Below are positions 6,535 to 12,959 of a stretch of DNA of 15,995 nucleotides, one piece after another. Each line of letters opens with the position of its first letter. The first letter of the stretch is position 1. The position numbers and the translations under genes are program-made. The stretch comes from an uncultured Eubacteriales bacterium (GTDB lineage Bacteria > Bacillota > Clostridia > Oscillospirales > Oscillospiraceae). The DNA is taken from the NCBI GenBank assembly GCA_900551995.1, contig URXW01000039.1:1-15995 (forward strand), given 5' to 3'. The notes below the pieces were generated by a model that was not told where the DNA came from, did not search any database, and saw only the letters and a program-made list of their open reading frames with translations.

Positions 6535-8008
6535 AATCGATCTGTCCATTAACAAAGCCGGTCTGGAGCATAATATCCAGAAGGCCAAGGAGAACAACGT
6601 TATCATCCCCACCATCGCCCAGATGCAGAACCCCGATCTCATTCCGGAGAAGATCAAGGCGAAGCTGAGCCACACCGGTCTGTGGGATGTGGACCCCGTG
6701 AACCTGTTCCGTATTTCCTGGCACAATGAGGCCAAGGAGAGCGGCGGTCTGTTCCAGAAGGTGCCCAACTATGTGGAGATCCCCAGCGCGCTCTCCGGCG
6801 TGCCCTGCCGCATCATCGCCATGGCCGGCAAGTGGTTCCCCACCGGCTGCCATAAGGTGGGCGCGTCCTTCGGCTGCCTGGCTCCCCGCCTGGTGACCGG
6901 TCAGTTCGACGCCACCTATCACCACGCCGTGTGGCCCTCCACCGGCAACTACTGCCGCGGCGGCGCGTTCAACTCCAAGCTGCTGGCCTGCGAGTCCGTG
7001 GCGATTCTGCCCCAGGATATGTCCAAGGAGCGTTTCGACTGGCTGAAGTCCATCGCCGGTCAGATCATCGCCACCCCCGGCTGCGAGTCCAACGTGAAGG
7101 AGATCTTCGACAAGACGTGGGAGCTGAAGCAGGACCCCACCATGATGATCTTCAACCAGTTCGCCGAGATGGGCAACCCCCTGTGGCACTACAATGTCAC
7201 CGGCTACGCCCTCGCCGAGCTGTTCGAGGCCGTGAAGAAGCCCGGACAGAGCTTCGCCGGTGCGTGCTTCACCTCCGGCTCCGCCGGCACCATGTCCGCC
7301 GGTGATCTGCTGAAGGAGCGGTATCCCCAGCTGAAGCTGGCCGTGGGCGAGGCGTTGCAGTGCCCCACCATTCTGGACAATGGCTTCGGCGGCCACCGCA
7401 TCGAGGGTATCGGCGATAAGCACATCCCCTGGATCCACAACGTGAAGAACACCGACATGGCTATCGCCATCGACGACGAGGACAGCCAGCGGCTGCTGCG
7501 CTTGTTCAACACCGATGAGGGCAAGAAGTACATGAAGGACGAGCTGGGTATGTCCGACGAGCAGGTGGAGAAGATGAGCTGGCTGGGTATCTCCGGTATC
7601 GCCAACGTGCTGTGCTGCATCAAGATGGCGAAATACTACGAGCTGACCGAGAACGATGTGGTGGGCACCGTGCTCACCGACTCCGCCGTGATGTACAAGT
7701 CCCGCGTGGACGAGCTGAACGAGATGCACGGCGCGTACAACGCACACGAGGCGGCTCTGGATCACAACCTGCACATGCTGGGGCTGAAGACCGACAGCAT
7801 GATGGAGATGGGCTACGCCGAGCGCAAGCGCGTCCACAACCTGAAGTACTACACTTGGGTGGAGCAGCAGCAGATGAAGGTGGAGGATCTGAACGCCCAG
7901 TGGTACGACACCAAGAACACTTGGGACGCCGTCCACGCACAGGCCAAGGAGCTGGATGAGCTGATCAACGAGTTCAACGAGGCCACCGGGCTGCTGAAAA
8001 CGCTGTAA
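6527..8008 (+). CDS. fold-type II PLP-dependent enzyme, cysteine-synthase-like, substrate unknown
   Basis: A 493-aa pyridoxal-phosphate enzyme of the tryptophan-synthase-beta/cysteine-synthase superfamily. The probable Schiff-base lysine is Lys110 in CHKVGAS. The substrate-binding STGN loop is STGNYCRGG (138-146), and the glycine-rich phosphate cup is SGSAGT (250-255). It is longer than ordinary cysteine synthases (about 310 aa), with an N-terminal extension of about 90 residues and a charged C-terminal helical tail from about residue 390. It does not resemble diaminopropionate ammonia-lyase (YgeX) in motifs. AGGAGG 9 bases upstream supports the start, which lies inside the end of the regulator gene, indicating translational coupling. 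From its place beside ygeY, ygeW and arcC I infer a beta-elimination or replacement reaction on an amino-acid intermediate of purine breakdown; the substrate cannot be told from sequence. Confidence 0.8.
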   Translation: MGKIDLSINKAGLEHNIQKAKENNVIIPTIAQMQNPDLIPEKIKAKLSHTGLWDVDPVNLFRISWHNEAKESGGLFQKVPNYVEIPSALSGVPCRIIAMAGKWFPTGCHKVGASFGCLAPRLVTGQFDATYHHAVWPSTGNYCRGGAFNSKLLACESVAILPQDMSKERFDWLKSIAGQIIATPGCESNVKEIFDKTWELKQDPTMMIFNQFAEMGNPLWHYNVTGYALAELFEAVKKPGQSFAGACFTSGSAGTMSAGDLLKERYPQLKLAVGEALQCPTILDNGFGGHRIEGIGDKHIPWIHNVKNTDMAIAIDDEDSQRLLRLFNTDEGKKYMKDELGMSDEQVEKMSWLGISGIANVLCCIKMAKYYELTENDVVGTVLTDSAVMYKSRVDELNEMHGAYNAHEAALDHNLHMLGLKTDSMMEMGYAERKRVHNLKYYTWVEQQQMKVEDLNAQWYDTKNTWDAVHAQAKELDELINEFNEATGLLKTL

Positions 8009-8027
8009 AAGAGAAAATAAGAACGCC

Positions 8028-8059
8028 TCAGGGCGGGGCAGTCGCCCCGCCCTGATTTT
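8028..8059 (+). terminator. hairpin terminator between the two PLP-enzyme genes
   Basis: A perfect 12-bp stem (8028-8039 with 8044-8055, loop AGTC) followed by TTTTCC. The U-run is short, so it is likely a partial terminator or attenuator that lowers expression of the downstream gene; no separate promoter is evident between it and 8085. Confidence 0.65.
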
Positions 8060-8084
8060 CCATCGACGGAGAAGGAGAGACGAC

Positions 8085-9326
8085 ATGAAAAATGTGAAGT
8101 ACGGTAAATGCGTCCGCTGCGGCAGGACGTATGAGGCGGTGCCCGATCTGACCAACTGCCAGTGCGGCGGGATTCTGGACATCGTGTATGACTACGACTA
8201 CATCAAGTCCGTGCTGACGAAGGAGAAGCTGCAGAAGCGGGAGAACCGCTCCATGTGGCGGTACCGGGAGCTGCTGCCTGTGGAGGAGACCACGCCGGAC
8301 ACACCCCTGCGGGTGGGCTGGAGCCCTCTGTACGAGGAGCCGAAGCTGGCGGAGCTGCTGGGCATCAAAAGGCTGTGGGTGAAGGACGACGGGCAGAATC
8401 CCACCGCGTCGCTGAAGGATCGCGCCAGTGCCATGGCGGTGGCGAAAGCCATGGAGGCGGGCGCAAAGACCATCGCCTGCTCCTCCACCGGCAACGCCGC
8501 CAGCTCTCTGGCGGGCAACGCCGCCGCCGCGGGGATCAAGACGTATATCTTCGTGCCGGAGCGCGCCCCCAAGGGGAAGGTGGCGCAGCTGATGATCTTC
8601 GGCGCGAACGTGATCTCCGTGAAGGGGAACTATGAGGAGACGTTCAAGATGTCCGCCGCCGCCATCGACAAGTACGGCTGGTACAATCGCAACGCCGCCA
8701 TCAATCCGTATCTGTCCGAGGGCAAAAAGACGGTGGCGTTGGAGATCGCCGAGCAGCTGAACTGGGAGATGCCGGACTATCTGGCTATCTCCGTGGGCGA
8801 CGGCTGCACCATCGCCGGTGTGTGGAAGGGCTTCAAGGATCTGTACGCCATCGGGTTTATCGACAAGCTGCCCCGGCTGATCTCCGGGCAGTCGCTGGGG
8901 TGCTATCCCATCAACCGCGCCATTCAGGAGGACAAGCCGTGGGAGCCTATGGAGGAGAACACCATCGCCGACTCCATCTCCGTGGGCGTGCCCCGGAACG
9001 CCGACAAGGCGTTGATGGCGATTCGGGAATCCAACGGCATCGCCGTGAATGTGTCCGACGAGGAAATTCTGGCGGCGCAGCGGCTGCTGGGGCGCACCTG
9101 CGGTGTGTTCGGCGAGCCTGCCGGTGTTACCGGCGCGGCGGCGTTGAAGAAGGCCTGCGAGGAGGGGCTGATCCCCCACGACGCTACGGTGGTCAGCGTC
9201 GTCACCGGCAACGGGCTGAAGGACGTGGCCAATGCCATCAAGTCCGCCGGTGAGCCTATCCACATCGAGCCGGATCTGGAGCTAATGGTGGAGGAATTCA
9301 AAAAGCGCGGCGTGACCGTGGAGTAA
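8085..9326 (+). CDS. threonine-synthase-like PLP-dependent enzyme
   Basis: Fold-type II PLP enzyme of 413 aa. An N-terminal zinc-ribbon-like segment has Cys9, Cys12, Cys25 and Cys27 (CVRCG, then CQCGG). The PLP lysine is Lys111 in ASLKDRA, the STGNAA loop is at 134-139, a GDGCTIAG phosphate loop follows, and the C-terminal signature TGNGLKD is typical of threonine synthase. Classical threonine synthase converts O-phosphohomoserine to threonine. Here no homoserine-pathway gene is near and the gene follows a catabolic PLP enzyme, so a lyase role on a diamino acid or serine-like intermediate of purine breakdown is an alternative. AAGGAG 7 bases upstream supports the start. A strong terminator follows at once. 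Confidence 0.85.
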   Translation: MKNVKYGKCVRCGRTYEAVPDLTNCQCGGILDIVYDYDYIKSVLTKEKLQKRENRSMWRYRELLPVEETTPDTPLRVGWSPLYEEPKLAELLGIKRLWVKDDGQNPTASLKDRASAMAVAKAMEAGAKTIACSSTGNAASSLAGNAAAAGIKTYIFVPERAPKGKVAQLMIFGANVISVKGNYEETFKMSAAAIDKYGWYNRNAAINPYLSEGKKTVALEIAEQLNWEMPDYLAISVGDGCTIAGVWKGFKDLYAIGFIDKLPRLISGQSLGCYPINRAIQEDKPWEPMEENTIADSISVGVPRNADKALMAIRESNGIAVNVSDEEILAAQRLLGRTCGVFGEPAGVTGAAALKKACEEGLIPHDATVVSVVTGNGLKDVANAIKSAGEPIHIEPDLELMVEEFKKRGVTVE

Positions 9327-9334
9327 AGGAAAGG

Positions 9335-9367
9335 TTCTCCCCCGCCCTACGGCGGGGGAGAATTTTT
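9335..9367 (+). terminator. intrinsic terminator after the threonine-synthase-like gene
   Basis: A 12-bp stem (9335-9346 with 9351-9362, loop CTAC) followed by TTTTT. It starts 9 bases after the stop codon and separates the PLP operon from guaD. Confidence 0.92.
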
Positions 9368-9372
9368 GCATA

Positions 9373-9401
9373 TTGCAAGGACGGGAAAAGGGTGGTATAC
9401 T
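9373..9401 (+). promoter_or_regulatory. sigma-A promoter for the guaD riboswitch transcript
   Basis: -35 TTGCAA (9373-9378), a 17-bp spacer and -10 TATACT (9396-9401) with an extended TGG. Transcription should begin near 9408, a few bases before the aptamer P1 helix. Confidence 0.85.
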
Positions 9402-9416
9402 AAAAACAGAGATAGA

Positions 9417-9483
9417 ACTCATATAGCCCTGCGGGAATGGCGCGGGGCGTTTCTACGGAGCCGCCGACGGCTCTGCTATGGGT
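9417..9483 (+). promoter_or_regulatory. purine-class (guanine-type) riboswitch aptamer
   Basis: A three-way junction with the purine riboswitch signature. P1 pairs 9417-9423 with 9477-9483 (7 bp, one G-U). P2 pairs 9426-9433 with 9441-9448, with the 7-nt loop GGAATGG (canonical form GAUAUGG). J2/3 is GTTTCTAC (9449-9456). P3 pairs 9457-9463 with 9468-9474, with the short loop CCGA in place of the usual 7-nt CCGUAAA. Aligned to the B. subtilis xpt numbering, the pocket bases U22, U47, U51 and C74 (C9476) are all present. C74 selects guanine-like ligands over adenine. Position 73 is G instead of A. The downstream gene, guanine deaminase, fits a guanine or xanthine ligand. Confidence 0.88.
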
Positions 9484-9516
9484 GTTTCGGTGTGCAGCAT
9501 CGGGGCATCCTTTTTT
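9480..9516 (+). terminator. riboswitch expression platform: terminator competing with P1
   Basis: A 14-bp stem (9480-9493 with 9497-9510, loop GCA; six of the pairs are G-U) followed by TTTTTT. Its 5' arm reuses the aptamer P1 3' strand (9480-9483). Ligand-stabilised P1 would remove the four base pairs next to the U-tract and leave a weak, G-U-rich stem, so ligand should favour readthrough (ON switch). Confidence 0.82.
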
Positions 9517-9541
9517 ATTTTCGCGGCAGGAGGGACAACGT

Positions 9542-10816
9542 ATGAAACAGGTTTTGCGGGGAAACATCATACACGCACCGGAGATGGGGCGGCTGGAGAT
9601 CCTGGAGCACGGCTGCATGGTGCTGGAGGACGGCGTGATACAGGGGCTGTACCGGACGGTGCCGGAGGGCTTGGAGGGCGCGGAGATCAGGGACTTCGGC
9701 GACAGGCTGCTGATGCAGTCCTTTGCCGATATGCACCTGCACGCGCCGCAGTATCCCATGCTGGGCATGGGAATGGATCTGCCGCTGCTGGACTGGCTGG
9801 ATACATACACGTTTCCCACAGAGGCGCGGTTCGCCGATCTGGACTATGCGCGGCGGGTGTACCGGCGGCTTGCCGGCGACCTTATCACCAACGGCACCAC
9901 GCGGGTGTGTATGTTTTCCTCTTTGCACACGGACGCCACGCTGGTGCTCATGGAGGAGCTGGAAAAGGCGGGCGTTACCGGCTATGTGGGCAAGGTGAAC
10001 ATGGACAGAAACGGGCTGCCGGGGGTGCTGCAGGAGACGACGGAGGAATCCGTCCGGGAGACGCTGCGGTGGCTGGAGGGCTGCCGGTTCGAGCACGTGA
10101 AGCCCATAATCACGCCGCGGTTCACCCCCAGCTGCACCGATGAGCTGATGACGGAGCTGGGGCGTATCGCGCGGGAGAGGGGGCTGTACGTGCAGTCACA
10201 TCTGTCGGAGAACACCCGAGAGATCGAACTGGTGCGGGAGCTGCACCCCGACTGTCAGCAATATTGGGAGACGTATGATAAGTACGGCTTATGGAAAGAC
10301 CACACGCTCATGGCGCACTGCGTCCACTCGGACGAGAGGGAGCGCGATGCCATGAAGAAGGCGGGTGTGGTGGTGGTACACTGCGCGGATTCCAACGTGA
10401 ACATCTGCTCCGGTCTTTGCCCTGTGCGGCAGATGGTGCGGGAGGGGCTGTGGGTGACGCTGGGCAGCGACATCGCAGGCGGCGCGCAGCTGCCCATGTA
10501 CAAGGTCATCACCATGTCCATACGCACGTCCAAGGCGCGGCGGGTCACGGACGAGTGGCACCCGGATTTCCTGACGGTGCCGGAGGGGTATTATCTGGGC
10601 ACCACGGCGGGACACCGGTATTTCGGCGCGGGGGAGGGGTTCGCCGTGGGCGACAAGCTGCACGCGGTGGTCATCGACGACGGGGATTTCCCGGAGGCGG
10701 CGCACGCGCTGTCGGTGCGGGAGCGGTTCGAGCGGGCGATCTACATGACGCACAGGCACAATATCGTGTCGGTGTGGTCGGAGGGGAGAGAGGTGAAGCG
10801 GGAGGCGCGCCCGTAA
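9542..10816 (+). CDS. guaD: guanine deaminase
   Basis: Cytoplasmic zinc amidohydrolase converting guanine to xanthine and ammonia; 424 aa, normal for the family. Metal and catalytic motifs are DMHLHAPQYP (His65, His67; the HAPQ form is diagnostic of guanine deaminase), the substrate loop PRFTPSC (192-198), QSHLSEN (His220, Glu223), MAHCVH (His259) and LGSDIAGG (Asp310). The start at 9542 is preceded by AGGAGGG at good spacing; the open frame extends upstream only through the riboswitch and terminator. Expression is controlled by the purine riboswitch directly upstream, predicted to switch it on with ligand, as suits a catabolic enzyme. It is distinct from SsnA-type amidohydrolases of related clusters by its HAPQ motif. 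Confidence 0.96.
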   Translation: MKQVLRGNIIHAPEMGRLEILEHGCMVLEDGVIQGLYRTVPEGLEGAEIRDFGDRLLMQSFADMHLHAPQYPMLGMGMDLPLLDWLDTYTFPTEARFADLDYARRVYRRLAGDLITNGTTRVCMFSSLHTDATLVLMEELEKAGVTGYVGKVNMDRNGLPGVLQETTEESVRETLRWLEGCRFEHVKPIITPRFTPSCTDELMTELGRIARERGLYVQSHLSENTREIELVRELHPDCQQYWETYDKYGLWKDHTLMAHCVHSDERERDAMKKAGVVVVHCADSNVNICSGLCPVRQMVREGLWVTLGSDIAGGAQLPMYKVITMSIRTSKARRVTDEWHPDFLTVPEGYYLGTTAGHRYFGAGEGFAVGDKLHAVVIDDGDFPEAAHALSVRERFERAIYMTHRHNIVSVWSEGREVKREARP

Positions 10817-10832
10817 GGGGGAGAAATGTTTA

Positions 10833-10870
10833 TTGAAGCCCCGCCGAGAAATCGGCGGGGCTTCAAATTT
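10833..10870. terminator. bidirectional terminator between convergent guaD and the AEC permease gene
   Basis: A perfect 15-bp stem (10833-10847 with 10852-10866, GAAA tetraloop), followed by ATTTT on the plus strand and by an A/T-rich ATAAACATTT on the minus strand. It lies between two convergent genes, with the minus-strand gene ending at 10877. Confidence 0.75.
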
Positions 10871-10876
10871 TACTGC

Positions 10877-11803
10877 TTATGCCAGCACCTCCGCCAAGCC
10901 CACCATCAGCGGCATGGTGATGGCGGAGATAGCGGTCTGGACGGACACCAGCGAGGAGGTCAGCGACGTGTCCTTGCCGAAGCGGGCGGCGAACATACTC
11001 AGCAGTGCCGCCGGCGGCGCGCTGGCGGCGATCAGCAGCACCAGCGTCAAATCGTGGGGGATCTTCAGCGCGAGGCACACGCCCAGCGAGACGAGCGGCA
11101 GCACCACCAGCCGCAGCACCAGCGTCACCCACGAGCTGACGCCGCGGAGTGCCACCCGGAAATTGGCGTGGCTGAGCTGATAGCCGACGACCAGCATGGG
11201 CAGGGGCGTGTTCAAATTGGCGAGATATTGGATGGGCACCATCAGAAACTCCGGCACGGTGATCTCCACCAGATACAGCACCATAGCCACCGCCACGCTG
11301 AGCACGCCGGGGTTCAGCAGCAGAGGCCGCAGCCGCAGCTGGCGGCGATCCCCCGTAAAGACGTACACGCCCCACGTCCAGCTGAGCACCGTGAACACGA
11401 TCACGTAGGCGGAGCCGTAAAACACGCCGAGGCTGCCCAGCATGGCGGTCATCAGCGGATAGCCCATAAAGCCGCAGTTGGTGAGCACGGCGGCGAAGCG
11501 CAGACTGCTCTGCCGCTCCCGATCCCTGTCGCGGATCAGCAGCGTGGCGGCGGCAATAAATATGGCGTGGAGCAGTATGGAGACGGCGACCACGATGCCG
11601 AAGCTGTGCAGCGTCGCCGACTCCAAGGGGCGTTGGAACGCCACGATCATCATGCAGGGCGTCACCGCGAACATGACCACATTACTCATGGCGGTGGAGG
11701 CGTGGTCGTCCAGTATTTTTGCCTTTCCCAGCACGAAGCCCACCACCAGCAGCAGATACAGCGTGATGATCTGCTGACCTACGGTGAGAAACGATTGCAG
11801 CAC
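10877..11803 (-). CDS. AEC family transporter (auxin efflux carrier type permease)
   Basis: Integral membrane transporter of 308 aa, about ten hydrophobic segments in two five-helix halves, normal for the AEC family (bile/arsenite/riboflavin superfamily). Typical segments are LYLLLVVGFVLGKAKILDD at the N-terminus, FAAVLTNCGFMGYPL in the middle of the first half, LLLNPGVLSVAVAMVLYLVE opening the second half and ASAPPAALLSMFAARFGKD near the end. Bacterial members export or import small organic acids or amino acids; the substrate cannot be predicted. The start is GTG at 11803 with AGGAGGG 7 bases upstream; a nearby ATG is out of frame. It has its own promoter and is convergent with guaD, so a link to purines is only positional. 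Confidence 0.92.
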   Translation of the reverse strand: MLQSFLTVGQQIITLYLLLVVGFVLGKAKILDDHASTAMSNVVMFAVTPCMMIVAFQRPLESATLHSFGIVVAVSILLHAIFIAAATLLIRDRDRERQSSLRFAAVLTNCGFMGYPLMTAMLGSLGVFYGSAYVIVFTVLSWTWGVYVFTGDRRQLRLRPLLLNPGVLSVAVAMVLYLVEITVPEFLMVPIQYLANLNTPLPMLVVGYQLSHANFRVALRGVSSWVTLVLRLVVLPLVSLGVCLALKIPHDLTLVLLIAASAPPAALLSMFAARFGKDTSLTSSLVSVQTAISAITMPLMVGLAEVLA

Positions 11804-11844
11804 GGGGCATCCCTCCTACATAAGAACAAATTACGCACCGCCAC

Positions 11845-11872
11845 AGTGTACCACAAAATGGCGCGGTGTCAA
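11845..11872 (-). promoter_or_regulatory. sigma-A promoter for the AEC permease gene
   Basis: On the minus strand, a perfect -35 TTGACA (11867-11872), a 16-bp spacer and -10 TACACT (11845-11850) with an extended TGG. The leader is short, about 35 nt. Confidence 0.82.
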
Positions 11873-11884
11873 GGGGTCGGCGGG

Positions 11885-11912
11885 AAAAACGGGAGGCTTT
11901 ACCTCCCGTTTT
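11885..11912 (-). terminator. intrinsic terminator after the MazG-like gene
   Basis: An 11-bp stem (11886-11896 with 11902-11912, 5-nt loop), followed on the minus strand by a TTTTT run that overlaps the stem end. It starts 3 bases past the stop codon and ends the five-kilobase minus-strand operon. Confidence 0.88.
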
Positions 11913-11914
11913 CG

Positions 11915-12249
11915 TCAAATATCGTCCTGCCGCCGACCCACGGACTTTTCCGTGGAAAAGCCGCCCGGATAGCGGCGTTCCAGCTTCTCCAGATTGGCGC
12001 GGAGGATGTCCTCCAGGGGCAGTTCCAGAGCGGTGGCGGCCTCGGCAAGATACCACGCCACGTCGCCCAGCTCCTTCGCCAAGTGCTCCTTGTCCAAGGG
12101 GTGCCCCTGCGCCAGCCACTTTTTCACGATGTCGATGGCTTCGCCGGACTCGCCGCACAGCCCCATGACGCTGTTGATAAGCACGTCCTTCCCCTGTAGG
12201 TGGGGTTCAGAGACGCCATGGCGCGCTGCTGGTATTCGTTGATGGTCAT
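11915..12249 (-). pseudogene. MazG-like nucleotide pyrophosphohydrolase, frameshifted near the N-terminus
   Basis: MazG-type all-alpha NTP pyrophosphohydrolases hydrolyse (often non-canonical) NTPs to NMP and pyrophosphate. The Mg-binding ExxE and ExxD motifs are intact (GESGEAID and KELGDVAWYL), followed by LERRYPGGFS, an ending typical of this small MazG class. The expected start, ATG at 12249, overlaps the stop of the HAD gene (ATGA) and has GGAGG 8 bases upstream; it encodes MTINEYQQRAMASLNP. The frame is then lost at a run of four G/C (12202-12205); adding one base would join it to HLQGKDVLINSVMGLCGES and give 111 aa. As written, only an 89-aa product from a GTG at 12184 could be made, without the first helix and with no ribosome-binding site. 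It is either a real inactivation or a homopolymer sequencing error. Confidence 0.8.
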
Positions 12250-12947
12250 ACAGATGCCTCCCTCAAAAGCCCCGGTATCTGCCGCAGGTCGCTGACCTGC
12301 CAGCTGACGTCCCGGCTCTCCGGCGCGCCGGGGCGGCGGAAGTAGCAGGTACGCATCCCGTACCCGCGGCCGCCCGCCATGTCGGAGGTCAGCGAATCGC
12401 CGATGATAACGCAGTCGGCGGGACGCACGGACGTCTCCCGCCCCTTGTTCAGCTCCGCGAAAGCCCCGTCGAAGAAGGCGGCGGCGGGCTTGGACACGCC
12501 CAGCTTCTCCGAGACGAAAAACCAGTCGAAATACGGCTTCATGCCCGCCAGCTCCAGCCGGTGCAGCTGCTGCTCGTAGGGGCCGTTGCTGGCGACCGCC
12601 AGCGTGTAGTCGCCGTGGAGGGCGCGCAGCAGCTCCATGGCTCCGTCCACGGGGATGGCACTGTCGTACAGCGCGGCGCGGAAGTATTTCTCAAACACCG
12701 GACCGTCGAAGTCTATTTGCAGGGCGCGGAACACGTTGTTCCAGCGAATTTGCTCCAGCTCGCGGAACGTCAGAGTCCCCGCCTCGATCTGGTGCCACAG
12801 CTTGCCGTTCTCCCGGTGGAAGACCTCCTCCATGTACGGCTCGTAGGGGCGCAGACCGAAGTGGGCGAAGCCCTCCGCCATCGTCTGCCGGATATAGGCG
12901 TCAAAGTCCAGAAGGGTGTTGTCGATGTCGATGAAGATCACAGGCAT
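12246..12947 (-). CDS. HAD family hydrolase, YjjG-like nucleotidase
   Basis: Haloacid-dehalogenase phosphatase of 233 aa. Motif I is DIDNTLLD (nucleophile Asp7, Asp9), motif II is ASN (Ser120), motif III Lys153 (SKP) and motif IV GDSLTSD (Asp184, Asp189). The helical cap lies between about residues 15 and 95. DIDNTLLDF at the start and the GDSLTSDM-GG-GYGM pattern match the YjjG group of 5'-nucleotidases, which clear non-canonical (deoxy)pyrimidine nucleotides; other HAD phosphatase activities remain possible. GAGAGG about 8 bases upstream, overlapping the end of the preceding gene, supports the start. Its stop overlaps the MazG start (ATGA), so the two are translationally coupled, suggesting a joint nucleotide-sanitation role. 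Confidence 0.88.
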   Translation of the reverse strand: MPVIFIDIDNTLLDFDAYIRQTMAEGFAHFGLRPYEPYMEEVFHRENGKLWHQIEAGTLTFRELEQIRWNNVFRALQIDFDGPVFEKYFRAALYDSAIPVDGAMELLRALHGDYTLAVASNGPYEQQLHRLELAGMKPYFDWFFVSEKLGVSKPAAAFFDGAFAELNKGRETSVRPADCVIIGDSLTSDMAGGRGYGMRTCYFRRPGAPESRDVSWQVSDLRQIPGLLREASV

Positions 12948-12959
12948 GGGCGATACCTC

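Noticed and set aside
6404..9263. Long minus-strand frames opposite the PLP enzymes
   Set aside because: Shadows of genes with clear PLP motifs; compositionally biased, and they cross the hairpin terminator between those genes.
8085..9326. Considered as diaminopropionate ammonia-lyase (YgeX)
   Set aside because: The sequence has the threonine-synthase C-terminal TGNGLKD and Cys-rich N-terminus and lacks the recognisable YgeX start and lysine context.
9437..9541. Upstream extension of the guanine deaminase frame
   Set aside because: The extension would translate the riboswitch aptamer and terminator; the ATG at 9542 has a proper AGGAGG and matches the family N-terminus.
10826..12199. Plus-strand frame of 457 codons across the AEC permease and MazG genes
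   Set aside because: Histidine- and glutamine-rich translation typical of an antisense shadow; it spans two terminators and a promoter of the opposite strand.
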